Below are positions 18,053-25,529 of a DNA stretch of 39,089 nt, one piece after another. Position numbers and translations under genes: made by a program. The stretch comes from Sulfobacillus sp. (GTDB lineage: Bacteria; Bacillota; Sulfobacillia; Sulfobacillales; Sulfobacillaceae). Numbering within the stretch: the first letter of the stretch is position 1; each line of letters opens with the position of its first letter. The notes under the pieces were generated by a model, which saw nothing but the letters and a program-made list of their open reading frames with translations, was not told the DNA's origin and did no database searches. The stretch spans positions 1-39,089 of the forward strand of contig DAIDDL010000039.1 in the NCBI GenBank assembly GCA_027309085.1, in the 5' to 3' direction.

Positions 18053-18997
18053 TCAACGCTCAAACAAACGGCGCGGATTGCCGACGGTCATTGTGCGGAT
18101 CTCTTCATCAGATACGCCCAACTGTTTGAGGGCGGGGAGAACAGTCGTGGGAATGAAGGACATGCTCCAGTCGGGAACCATTTCCTTAATCTGTTCGGGC
18201 TCAAACCAGTCAATGGTGGCGCAGGCATCTTGGGACAGCAGCAGCTGGCCAGCGTAGCCCTTCTCAATGAGCGTGGCAACGGCTTGGTTGCGCCGACCTG
18301 TGGGCAGGTAGATATCCAGACCATAGCGGTCCAAACCGATAAAGACGCCGCGCTCGAGCACTCGGGTCAAGTAGGGAATGTCGTCCGTATCCCCGACGTG
18401 TCCGATGACCACCCGGGACAGGTCGACCCCTTCTTCTTCCAACAGGGCAATTTGCTCCAGCCCTGAGCCATTTTGCGCGTGGGAATGGGTGACGATGGGA
18501 CACTCGGTCCGGAGGTGGGCCCGCGCGGCCGCCCGGATCACTTTTTCCACTCCCGGAGTAATGCCGGGTTCGTCGGTGGCGAATTTAATAAAGCCCGCCT
18601 TAGTGGCAGTGCCCTGGATGCCCACAGTGATGTCGTGCACAAACAAGTCCGCCATAAAGTCAATGGACCGGTTGTCAAAGAAATGCGGCAGGTCACGGTA
18701 GGTGTAAATTCCCGTAGCCGCTACAATTTGTGCGCCGGTCGCCTCGGCGACGCGCTCCATGAAGTGCGCGTCGCGTCCCAAACCCAAGACGGTGGGGTCG
18801 CATATCGTCTGCACCCCGGAGCTTAGGGCCCGGCTGACCTCATCCACGGCACGCTCAAACTGGCGGGTGTCATCATACAGGAAGGGCCACTGAAAGCGCA
18901 CTCCGTCCGATTCTGTCCGCAGGTGCTCGTGAATGAGGGTGAACCCCATCTGTTCCGCGCTGATGGTGTTGCCTCCTACTAAAGGAATTGCCGCCAT
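18053..18997 (-). CDS. Phosphotriesterase-like lactonase (PLL, SsoPox-like)
   Basis: The 314-residue protein aligns end to end, from memory, with the archaeal lactonase SsoPox, with a constant offset of one residue. The binuclear metal ligands are all present: His23 and His25 in 'LIHEH', the carboxylated Lys138 in 'KAGFIKFATDE', His171, His200 in 'IGHVGD' and Asp257 in 'LSQDAC'. The lactone-pocket 'GIYTYRDLP' tyrosine and Arg224 in 'GLDRYGLDIYLP' are also kept. SsoPox-type enzymes hydrolyse gamma-lactones, delta-lactones and N-acyl-homoserine lactones, with weak phosphotriesterase side activity. No signal peptide is seen, so it is cytoplasmic. The neighbours are fatty-acid genes, not signalling genes, which favours lactone catabolism over quorum quenching. 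An 18-bp palindrome lies between its -10 box and its start codon. Confidence 0.9.
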   Translation of the reverse strand: MAAIPLVGGNTISAEQMGFTLIHEHLRTESDGVRFQWPFLYDDTRQFERAVDEVSRALSSGVQTICDPTVLGLGRDAHFMERVAEATGAQIVAATGIYTYRDLPHFFDNRSIDFMADLFVHDITVGIQGTATKAGFIKFATDEPGITPGVEKVIRAAARAHLRTECPIVTHSHAQNGSGLEQIALLEEEGVDLSRVVIGHVGDTDDIPYLTRVLERGVFIGLDRYGLDIYLPTGRRNQAVATLIEKGYAGQLLLSQDACATIDWFEPEQIKEMVPDWSMSFIPTTVLPALKQLGVSDEEIRTMTVGNPRRLFER

Positions 18998-19030
18998 AAC
19001 TCGTCACCATCCTTATCACAGTCTATTAAG

Positions 19031-19048
19031 ATACCTTCCGGTGGGTAT
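19031..19048. promoter_or_regulatory. Operator O1, 18-bp palindrome
   Basis: ATACCTTCCGGTGGGTAT is an imperfect palindrome about 10-27 bases after the predicted lactonase transcription start. It matches the pattern ATRCYNNCYRGNNRGYAT shared with the copies at 19150 and 32391. Size and symmetry fit a TetR-family repressor; the likely binder is encoded at 27317-27901 (inference). Confidence 0.65.
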
Positions 19049-19149
19049 TTACCGTTATTTTCGGATTATACCGCTTTTTTGGGCAGCAATGTACCCATTA
19101 AATTATTTTAACTATTGGGTTCCGATCCAAATTGCAGTATGCTATCACC

Positions 19150-19167
19150 ATACCTGCCAGTTAGTAT
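19150..19167. promoter_or_regulatory. Operator O2, 18-bp palindrome
   Basis: ATACCTGCCAGTTAGTAT lies at the predicted transcription start of block B, between the -10 box and the ribosome site of the first acyl-CoA dehydrogenase. On the other strand it reads ATACTAACTGGCAGGTAT, close to the 32391 copy. Confidence 0.65.
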
Positions 19168-19185
19168 GTGCAAAGGGGGATCGCT

Positions 19186-20394
19186 ATGACGCCTTTTGGG
19201 ATGTCTGAACGGGCTGAACTGTTGCAAACACAGCTGCTGCGGTTCATGGACGACTATATTTATCCGAATGAACAGGTCTTCGAACAACAGGTTCGCACAG
19301 GGGGGTTTCAAATCCCACCTATCATCGAAGAGCTGAAAGAAAAAGCCCGAAGCCAGGGCTTGTGGAATTTGTTTTTGCCTGAATCGGAATACGGCGCGGG
19401 ACTCACCAACCGGGAATATGCGCCGCTGGCGGAAATCATGGGCCGCTCGTATTTTGCCTCAGAGGTCTTCAACTGTGACGCACCCGACACGGGCAATATG
19501 GAGGTGCTGGTGCGGTATGGATCTCCGCAGCAAAAAGAGCAGTGGCTCCAGCCGCTTTTAAACGGCACCATCCGGTCGTGTTTTTCCATGACCGAGCCTG
19601 AGGTGGCCTCTTCCGATGCCATGAACATCCGCACGCAAATCGTGAGGGAGGGGAACGACTATGTGATTACAGGCCGGAAGTGGTGGTCGTCAGGGGCAGG
19701 CCATCCCCTGTGCCGCATTTCCATTGTGATGGGGCTGACCAATCCGGAGGGCCCGAAGTATGAGCGCCAGTCCATGATTCTGGTCCCGCTCGACACGCCG
19801 GGAGTGAACGTCAGGAGGATGCTCCCGGTCTTCGGCTATGACGATGCGCCGCACGGACACGGGGAGATTGACTTTGACCATGTGAGGGTGCCCGCCGACA
19901 ACATCATTTGGGGCGAAGGCAAAGGATTTGCGATTGCCCAAGGCCGGCTGGGCCCGGGCCGCATTCACCATTCCATGCGCATGATCGGTTCCGCCGAGCG
20001 GGCTTTGGAATTCATGGCCCGGAGGTCCCTGGAACGGGAAACCTTTGGGAAACTTCTGGCAGACCAGGGAGTAATCCGGCAGTGGATCGCCCAGTCGCGC
20101 ATTGCCATTGACCAAGCCCGGCTGCTGACCCTGTGGGCCGCTTACAAAATGGATACGGAAGGCAACAAGGCGGCAAGGCGGGAGATTGCGATGATCAAGG
20201 TCGTGGCGCCCTCCGTGGCCCTGGCCGTTTTGGACCGCGCTATCCAGACGTTTGGCGGGGCGGGCGTCAGTGACGACTTTCCGTTGGCCCGCATGTGGGC
20301 CAACGCACGCACGCTGCGGATCGCTGACGGTCCCGATGAAGTGCACCTGGACCAGCTGGCCCGGGACGAGTTGCGCCAATACCGTCCGCACTGA
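19186..20394 (+). CDS. ACAD10/ACAD11-type acyl-CoA dehydrogenase (LvaC-like)
   Basis: This 402-residue flavoprotein follows the dehydrogenase domain of mammalian ACAD11 closely: '[13 protein letters not shown]' at 96-108, '[14 protein letters not shown]' at 131-144, 'RKWWSSGAG' at 164-172, '[10 protein letters not shown]' at 253-262 and 'ADGPDEVH' at 380-387. In ordinary acyl-CoA dehydrogenases the last motif is YEGT-type with the catalytic Glu; here it is ADGP, as in ACAD10/11. That subgroup, with Pseudomonas LvaC, processes 4-phospho-acyl-CoA made by an APH-type kinase. In ACAD11 the kinase is fused at the N-terminus; here it is a separate gene, 21273-22325. The ATG at 19186 follows AAAGGGGGATCGCT. 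First gene of the block B operon. Confidence 0.9.
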   Translation: MTPFGMSERAELLQTQLLRFMDDYIYPNEQVFEQQVRTGGFQIPPIIEELKEKARSQGLWNLFLPESEYGAGLTNREYAPLAEIMGRSYFASEVFNCDAPDTGNMEVLVRYGSPQQKEQWLQPLLNGTIRSCFSMTEPEVASSDAMNIRTQIVREGNDYVITGRKWWSSGAGHPLCRISIVMGLTNPEGPKYERQSMILVPLDTPGVNVRRMLPVFGYDDAPHGHGEIDFDHVRVPADNIIWGEGKGFAIAQGRLGPGRIHHSMRMIGSAERALEFMARRSLERETFGKLLADQGVIRQWIAQSRIAIDQARLLTLWAAYKMDTEGNKAARREIAMIKVVAPSVALAVLDRAIQTFGGAGVSDDFPLARMWANARTLRIADGPDEVHLDQLARDELRQYRPH

Positions 20395-20446
20395 GGCAGG
20401 CGATATTATTGTGGCAAGACAGGAAGGGAAAGGGAGGGCATTAGCT

Positions 20447-21217
20447 GTGAAGGTGCAGGAATTGTTCGACTGCCACGGCAAGACGGCAATTGTCACCGGA
20501 GGCGGCAGGGGACTCGGCAGGGTGATGGCGGAAGCTCTGGCTGAGGCCGGGGCCAACATTGTGGTGTGCTCCAGGAAACTTGAGGCCTGTGAGGAAACCG
20601 CCCACGGACTGTCTGCCCTGGGCGCCAAAGCTGTAGCGATGTCCTGCGATGTGACTTCGGCCGAGCAGATTGACCGTGTGGTAGATGCTGCGGTGCGGGA
20701 GTTTCACTCGGTGGACATTGTCATCAACAACAGCGGAGCCAGCTGGGGAGCCCCGGCTCTCGACATGCCGGTTGAGGCTTGGCACAAGGTGATGGAGGTC
20801 AATGTCACCGGCACCTTCTTAATGAGCCAGCGCGCTGGACGGGTGATGATAGCCCAGAAGTCCGGCAAGATGATCAATATGGCGTCGGTGGCGGGGCTTC
20901 ACGGTTCGGACCCCCGCTTTTTGGATGCTGTTGGCTATAGCGCCAGCAAGGGCGCCATTGTGGCGCTGACCAGAGATTTGGCTGTCAAGTGGGGGCCTTT
21001 CAACATTCAGGTCAATGCCATTGCCCCCGGATTCTTTCCCACCAAGATGTCGGAGGCTATTATTCAACGCCATGGCGACTTTCTGTTGGAGCATACGCCG
21101 CTCAGGCGGTTCGGAACCCCGGATGACATTAAAGGCATCGCGCTGCTGCTGGCGTCGCGAGCTTCAGATTACATGACGGGCGCCGTCATTGTGGTAGACG
21201 GCGGCGAATCGGCCTGA
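20447..21217 (+). CDS. Short-chain dehydrogenase/reductase, block B
   Basis: This 256-residue classical SDR has the cofactor loop 'VTGGGRGLGRV', 'NNSGASW' in place of the usual NNAG, Ser in 'MASVAG', and the catalytic 'YSASK' Tyr/Lys pair. It ends with 'ASDYMTGAVIVVDGGES', the normal SDR C-terminus. It would oxidise or reduce a hydroxyl/keto group with NAD(P). In the LVA pathway an SDR reduces a 4-keto-acyl-CoA to the 4-hydroxy form, and a 3-hydroxyacyl-CoA dehydrogenase role is equally possible here. The open frame runs back to 20252, but the GTG at 20447 has AAGGGAGGG 8 bases upstream and starts the protein just before the Rossmann fold. It lies 52 bases after the dehydrogenase gene. Confidence 0.87.
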   Translation: MKVQELFDCHGKTAIVTGGGRGLGRVMAEALAEAGANIVVCSRKLEACEETAHGLSALGAKAVAMSCDVTSAEQIDRVVDAAVREFHSVDIVINNSGASWGAPALDMPVEAWHKVMEVNVTGTFLMSQRAGRVMIAQKSGKMINMASVAGLHGSDPRFLDAVGYSASKGAIVALTRDLAVKWGPFNIQVNAIAPGFFPTKMSEAIIQRHGDFLLEHTPLRRFGTPDDIKGIALLLASRASDYMTGAVIVVDGGESA

Positions 21218-21272
21218 CCCTGCACGAAGGGAAGGCGGATGCGGCCTGTGGCAGCATCAGGAGGTGAGAGTC

Positions 21273-22325
21273 GTGTCCCAGTTGACCCCGATAAGACCGG
21301 GAGAAGAATTGGATGTGGCCCGTCTTGAGCCGTATTTGCGGACCGCTATTCCGGATTTGCCGCAGGGTCCCCTGCAGGTTCAGCAGTTTGCGGCGGGGCG
21401 GTCCAACCTGACCTATCTCATTTCCGTGGGAAGCCAGGACTATGTGCTGCGGCGCCCGCCCTTGGGCCCCGTAGCACCCAGAGCTCATGACATGGTGCGT
21501 GAGTACAGGTGGCTCCAAGAAATTTCCCCGCGGTTTTTGTGGGCGCCGCGGCCACTGGCCTTGTGCAAGGATCCTGCGGTGCTGGGCTTCATCTTCTTTG
21601 TCATGGAGCACCGCCCGGGTGTGCTGCTCGAAGATGCTCTCGCAGAACCGGGCCGCTATGCCCCGGCTGTGGGTGCTAAGATTTCTCAGATTCTCGTGTC
21701 ACGCTTGGCGGACCTGCATGCAGTGAACTGGCGATCCACCAACATGGCCTCCTGGGTCAAGCCTGAGGGGTTTTTAGCACGCCAAGTTGAAGGCTGGACC
21801 AGCCGTTACCAGAGGGCTAGGATTGCCGAAGTTCCCGGTGACCAGGAATTGACTCAATGGCTTCTCAACCATGTTCCGAATTCCTCTGAACCGGCCGTGA
21901 TCCACTACGACTACAAGCTGAATAATATGGTGTTCCGTCCCGACCTCAGTGACGTGGCGGGGATTTTCGATTGGGAAATGACCACCGTGGGCGACCCCAT
22001 AGCAGACGTGGCTGTGGCCATGAGCTACTGGATTCAGCCGGATGACCGCGGGCCGCTCCGGCAAGCCCTCCAAGAACATACGACCACACTTCCAGGATTT
22101 TGGACCCGGGATGAGTGGATTCAGCGTTATGCCCAGATGACAGGACGGGACATGGGAGATTTCCCCTACTACCTGACCTTTGCCTACTTTAAGCTGGCTG
22201 TGATTGTGGCGCAAATCTACTACCGTTATTACCAAGGCCAAACCCACGATCCGCGGTTCGCCGACATGAACCAGATGGTGGAACTGCTTGTGGAGTATGC
22301 TCTGGCGACGCGGCCTGACCATTAG
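21273..22325 (+). CDS. APH-family kinase for hydroxyacyl-CoA (ACAD11 N-domain / LvaA-like)
   Basis: The 350-residue protein has the aminoglycoside phosphotransferase fold. A glycine loop is seen in 'FAAGRSNLTYLI', then 'YVLRRPPLGPVAPRAHDMVR', the family's substrate-side signature. The catalytic loop is 'HYDYKLNN' (His211, Asp213, Asn218) and the metal-binding segment is 'IFDWEMTTVGDP' (Asp233). This subgroup is found fused to, or next to, ACAD10/11-type dehydrogenases. Known members phosphorylate the 4-hydroxyl of 4-hydroxyacyl-CoA rather than an antibiotic. Its place two genes after the ACAD11-like gene supports that role. AGGAGG at 21259-21264 selects the GTG at 21273; the upstream GTG at 21264 overlaps the ribosome site. 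LvaB, the small partner of LvaA in Pseudomonas, is not seen. Confidence 0.88.
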   Translation: MSQLTPIRPGEELDVARLEPYLRTAIPDLPQGPLQVQQFAAGRSNLTYLISVGSQDYVLRRPPLGPVAPRAHDMVREYRWLQEISPRFLWAPRPLALCKDPAVLGFIFFVMEHRPGVLLEDALAEPGRYAPAVGAKISQILVSRLADLHAVNWRSTNMASWVKPEGFLARQVEGWTSRYQRARIAEVPGDQELTQWLLNHVPNSSEPAVIHYDYKLNNMVFRPDLSDVAGIFDWEMTTVGDPIADVAVAMSYWIQPDDRGPLRQALQEHTTTLPGFWTRDEWIQRYAQMTGRDMGDFPYYLTFAYFKLAVIVAQIYYRYYQGQTHDPRFADMNQMVELLVEYALATRPDH

Positions 22326-22384
22326 CCCGTCCGCGCCAGCCAGTGGCGGGACAATATTTTGTGTGCGAGGAGATGAAGCCATCC

Positions 22385-23164
22385 ATGACGCCTCCAGAAA
22401 TTATTGTGGAGCAGCGCGGCGGGATCTTGTGGATTACCATGAACCGCCCCGAGAGGTTAAATGCTTTAAGCGAAGACATTGTCAGTGGAATTGCCGCTGC
22501 GATGGAGCAGGCAGGCCGGGACGATGAGGTCAAGGGCGCCGTGATTAGTGGCGCAGGGCGCGCGTTCAGCGCTGGCGGCGACGTGCGGAGCATGCAAGAC
22601 GCAAGGCCGGAGATCGTGGAGGACTACGTGGGCCGGTTGAACCGTGCGATACTGGCGATTAAGAATCTCCCCAAACCGGTGGTGGCGCAGGTGCACGGAT
22701 TCTGTGCGGGCGCTGGCTTCAACCTGGCATTGGCGTGCGATCTGGTGGTGGCCGCGGAGGATGCGCAATTTATGATGAGCTTTGTGCAGGTGGGGCTGAT
22801 TTCTGATGGAGGCGGGCTTTATTTCCTCCCGAGGCTGGTGGGAGTCCACCGGGCCAAAGAGCTGCTGTTTCTGGGCGATCCGGTCTCTGCTGGCCGCGCC
22901 TATGATCTGGGTCTCGTAAACCACGTCGTGCCGGCGGATGATTTGGAAAAGGAGACCGCGGGCCTCATGGACCGCCTGGCGCACGGCCCGGGTCTGGCCA
23001 TCGGACAGATGAAGCGGATGGTTGACAATTCTTGGGACGCTTCTCTGGAACAAATGCTGAGGGCCGAACAGACGGAGCAGCCGCACCTGGTAGCATCTTG
23101 GGACCATAAAGAAGGGGTGCGCGCCTTTTTGGAAAAGCGGCGTCCTCGCTTTGAAGGCCGCTGA
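22385..23164 (+). CDS. Enoyl-CoA hydratase/isomerase
   Basis: This 259-residue crotonase-fold protein has the oxyanion-hole segments 'GRAFSAGGDVRSM' and 'HGFCAGAGFNLALACDLVVA', then 'VQVGLISDGGGLYFLPRLVG', where other hydratases carry one of their catalytic carboxylates. Here that position is Asp-Gly-Gly. It would add water to a trans-2-enoyl-CoA (or shift the double bond), giving the 3-hydroxyacyl-CoA for the next SDR. The ATG at 22385 gives the normal family length. GAGGAG lies 12 bases upstream, and an ATG at 22373 directly abuts that site and is unlikely to be used. It lies 59 bases after the kinase gene. Confidence 0.87.
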   Translation: MTPPEIIVEQRGGILWITMNRPERLNALSEDIVSGIAAAMEQAGRDDEVKGAVISGAGRAFSAGGDVRSMQDARPEIVEDYVGRLNRAILAIKNLPKPVVAQVHGFCAGAGFNLALACDLVVAAEDAQFMMSFVQVGLISDGGGLYFLPRLVGVHRAKELLFLGDPVSAGRAYDLGLVNHVVPADDLEKETAGLMDRLAHGPGLAIGQMKRMVDNSWDASLEQMLRAEQTEQPHLVASWDHKEGVRAFLEKRRPRFEGR

Positions 23165-23195
23165 AATTATTACAAAAATGGGGAGGAACCGGACG

Positions 23196-23951
23196 ATGGG
23201 GAAATTAGAGGGGCGGGTCGCTGTGGTAACGGGCGGCGGGCGCGGCATTGGCCAGGCTGAGGCGCTGCGCCTGGCTGAAGAAGGGGCGAAGGTGGCCGTG
23301 CTGGACCTGCGCCAGGCAGACGCGGACGTGACCTGCAAAATGGTGGAAGAGGCTGGAGGAAACTGCCTGGCCTTAGCCTGCGACGTCACCCAGCGCGCCC
23401 AGGTGGAACAAGCCTTTGAGGCGGTAGCCGCCCACTGGCAGACTGTTGATATTTTGGTGAACAATGCCGGGGTCACGCGCGACAACTTGCTGTTCAAGAT
23501 GTCGGACCAGGACTGGGACGTGGTAATGGACACGCATCTCAAGGGATCCTTTCTGTGTGCGCAGGCAGCCCAAAAATTCATGGTGGCCCAGCGTTGGGGC
23601 AAAATTGTCAACACGTCGTCGACATCGGCGCTCGGCAACCGCGGGCAAGCCAATTACTCTACGGCCAAAGCTGGTTTGCAGGGGCTGACCAGAACCCTTG
23701 CAATCGAACTGGGACCATTCAATATTAATGTCAATGCCGTGGCTCCGGGTTTTGTGGAGAGTGAGATGACGCGCGATACGGCCAAGCGGCTGGGAATGGA
23801 CTTCGAGCATCTGAAGAGTCTGGCCATCCAAGACATCCCCCTGCGGCGTGTGGGTGTTCCGCGGGACATCGCCAATATTGTGACCTTTTTATGCACGGAT
23901 GACGCGTCATTTCTGTCTGGGCAGGTTCTGTATATCCGGGGTGGGCCCTGA
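23196..23951 (+). CDS. FabG-like 3-hydroxyacyl-CoA / 3-oxoacyl reductase (SDR)
   Basis: The 251-residue SDR has 'VTGGGRGIGQ', 'NNAGVTRDNLLFKMSDQDWD' (a FabG hallmark), the catalytic Ser in 'NTSSTSALGNRGQ', and 'YSTAK' with Tyr and Lys. The C-terminus, 'FLSGQVLYIRGGP', resembles FabG. In this operon it most likely oxidises a 3-hydroxyacyl-CoA to 3-ketoacyl-CoA before thiolysis. The ATG at 23196 follows GGGGAGGAACCGGACG, and the gene begins 31 bases after the hydratase stop. Confidence 0.88.
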   Translation: MGKLEGRVAVVTGGGRGIGQAEALRLAEEGAKVAVLDLRQADADVTCKMVEEAGGNCLALACDVTQRAQVEQAFEAVAAHWQTVDILVNNAGVTRDNLLFKMSDQDWDVVMDTHLKGSFLCAQAAQKFMVAQRWGKIVNTSSTSALGNRGQANYSTAKAGLQGLTRTLAIELGPFNINVNAVAPGFVESEMTRDTAKRLGMDFEHLKSLAIQDIPLRRVGVPRDIANIVTFLCTDDASFLSGQVLYIRGGP

Positions 23952-23972
23952 CGCGGAAAAGGAGTGAAGATT

Positions 23973-25484
23973 ATGGAAGGCTCTTTTGAAGATGTGGCGC
24001 AGGACTTGGCGGCGCGGCGCGAGCGGGCAGCGGGCGGGGTGGGAGCTGCCCGCCGGCGCATCGAATATCTAGTGGACCCCGGGTCTTTTCTGGAATGGGG
24101 CTTATTGAGCCATTCCGACGTGCCCGGGCAGGAAGAGAGGACTCCAGCCGACGGGATCATAGGCGGCCTTGCCGCCGTAGCTGGGCGTCAGGCAGTGGTC
24201 GTGGCGATTGACAGCCGGGTGCTGGCGGGGACTGAAGGCCGGGTTCACTTGCGCAAGTGGCATCATTTCCACGAATACGCAGTACAGCACCGCCTTCCGC
24301 TATTTCACCTGGCGGAAGGAGGCGGCTTGCGCATCCCTGATGGGATGGGGTCGGACGGCATCAGCGGCAGCATGATGCCGCTGAATTTGTTGCGGCACGG
24401 CCGCCAGGTGCCGCTCCTGACCGCTATTTTAGGAGACAGCTTCGGGGGGCCGACATGGACCGCTGTGTCGTCGGACTTTGTGACCCAGGTTGCGGGGACA
24501 GCGATGGCGGCTGTGGGCCCGCGGATGTTGGAGGTGGCTACCGGGGAGAAGATTGTGCCTGAGGAGTTGGGGGGCGTGTCCATCCAAGCGGCGGTCACCG
24601 GTCAGGTGGATTACGTGGCCCGCTCGGAAACAGAGGCGCTGGATGCCTTAAAGCGGGTGTGGAGCTATCTGCCTTCCCACGGCGGGCAGGCACCCCCGGT
24701 TGCGACACCAGAGGACGACCCGGAACGCCGGATCGATGATGTGGGGCAACTGGTGCCTGTGCGGCGCCAGCAAGCTTACAACATGCGGCGGTTGATGGAG
24801 AGAATTGCCGACCATGGGAGCCTGTTTGAAGTCGGGGAGCGCTTCGGCCCGGCTCTCATCACCAGCCTAGCCCGTCTTAACGGGCAGGTGGTGGGTGTGG
24901 TGGCCAACCAGCCGCTGGTGCAGGCCGGAGCTGCCGGGCCCGATGAGGCCGACAAGGCCACCGCCTTTATCTGCTGGTGCGACTCCTTTCACATCCCCCT
25001 TATTTTCCTGCACGACATCCCGGGATTCCGGGTGGGACGGATGGCAGAGCACAAGAAAATGCCCACCAAAATCATGGTGTGGAACCAGGCCTTAGCCTGG
25101 GCTACTGTGCCAAAGATTTCGGTTGTCGTGCGAAAGAGCATTGGGGCGGCGTATAGCAATATGGCGGGGCCGCAGATGGGTTCCGATCTGGTGGTGGCAT
25201 GGCCCGGGGCGGAAATCAGCTTTACCGGTTCTGACGTCGGCATCAACGTGGTCTACAAGAAACAGCTGGAGGCGGCTGACGATCCAGACCGCCTGCGCCA
25301 AGAGCTGTTGGAGCGCTGGGAATTTGAGGTCTCCCCGTATCCAGCGGCCGGAAAATATTTGGTACATGATGTGATTGACCCCGCTGGCACCAGGCAGTAT
25401 CTCACACGGGTCTTCCGGTCCTTGCGGGCAGCTGGTCCGATTATGGGCAAACGCCAGCTGGCGAACTGGCCTACCGGGTTTTAA
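23973..25484 (+). CDS. Acyl-CoA carboxylase, carboxyltransferase (beta) subunit
   Basis: The 503-residue protein has the two crotonase-like halves of a biotin-dependent carboxyltransferase. The N-half contains 'ERTPADGIIGGLAAVAGRQ' and 'HLAEGGGLRIPDG'. The C-half contains 'FLHDIPGFRVGRMAEHKKMP', 'VVVRKSIGAAYSNMAGPQMG' and 'AWPGAEISFTGSDVGINVVY'. It moves CO2 from carboxybiotin to an acyl-CoA such as propionyl-, acetyl- or methylcrotonyl-CoA. No biotin carboxylase or biotin carrier gene lies in the window, so it must borrow one encoded elsewhere. In an odd-chain or C5 lactone pathway it would remove propionyl-CoA (inference). The ATG at 23973 sits 8 bases after AAAGGAG and 21 bases after the SDR stop. 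Confidence 0.85.
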   Translation: MEGSFEDVAQDLAARRERAAGGVGAARRRIEYLVDPGSFLEWGLLSHSDVPGQEERTPADGIIGGLAAVAGRQAVVVAIDSRVLAGTEGRVHLRKWHHFHEYAVQHRLPLFHLAEGGGLRIPDGMGSDGISGSMMPLNLLRHGRQVPLLTAILGDSFGGPTWTAVSSDFVTQVAGTAMAAVGPRMLEVATGEKIVPEELGGVSIQAAVTGQVDYVARSETEALDALKRVWSYLPSHGGQAPPVATPEDDPERRIDDVGQLVPVRRQQAYNMRRLMERIADHGSLFEVGERFGPALITSLARLNGQVVGVVANQPLVQAGAAGPDEADKATAFICWCDSFHIPLIFLHDIPGFRVGRMAEHKKMPTKIMVWNQALAWATVPKISVVVRKSIGAAYSNMAGPQMGSDLVVAWPGAEISFTGSDVGINVVYKKQLEAADDPDRLRQELLERWEFEVSPYPAAGKYLVHDVIDPAGTRQYLTRVFRSLRAAGPIMGKRQLANWPTGF

Positions 25485-25491
25485 ATTCCTG

Positions 25492-25517
25492 CAAGGAAGC
25501 AAGGAAGGAAGGAAGGA
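25492..25517 (+). repeat. GGAA-type purine repeat in the ribosome-binding region
   Basis: The run CAAGGAAGCAAGGAAGG continues with two more GGAA units before GGAGCGAG, ahead of the CoA ligase ATG at 25530. Tandem tetranucleotides like this can gain or lose units by slippage and would then change Shine-Dalgarno spacing. Confidence 0.6.
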
Positions 25518-25529
25518 GCGAGTCTGCCA

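Larger units (their letters stand above)
18998..19185. promoter_or_regulatory. Divergent promoter region of blocks A and B
   Basis: Minus strand: a consensus TATAAT at 19070-19065 gives an expected start near 19058 for the lactonase operon; its -35 box is poor. Plus strand: TTGGGT at 19115-19120 and TATGCT at 19138-19143 with a 17-base spacer give a start near 19150 for the ACAD operon. Each start is followed or overlapped by one copy of an 18-bp palindrome (19031-19048 and 19150-19167), so a single repressor could shut both operons. Confidence 0.7.

Noticed and set aside
17435-18466. 343-codon plus-strand frame spanning the ligase and lactonase
   Set aside because: It crosses two well-supported minus-strand genes and has no start signal or recognisable domain.
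21273-22325. Antibiotic-resistance aminoglycoside phosphotransferase
   Set aside because: The APH fold is present, but the 'VLRRPPLGPVAPRAHDMVR' signature and the ACAD11-type neighbour point to acyl-CoA metabolism, not resistance.
22466-23653. 395-codon minus-strand open frame
   Set aside because: Antisense to the enoyl-CoA hydratase and FabG-like genes, which have complete catalytic motifs; the antisense translation shows no domain.
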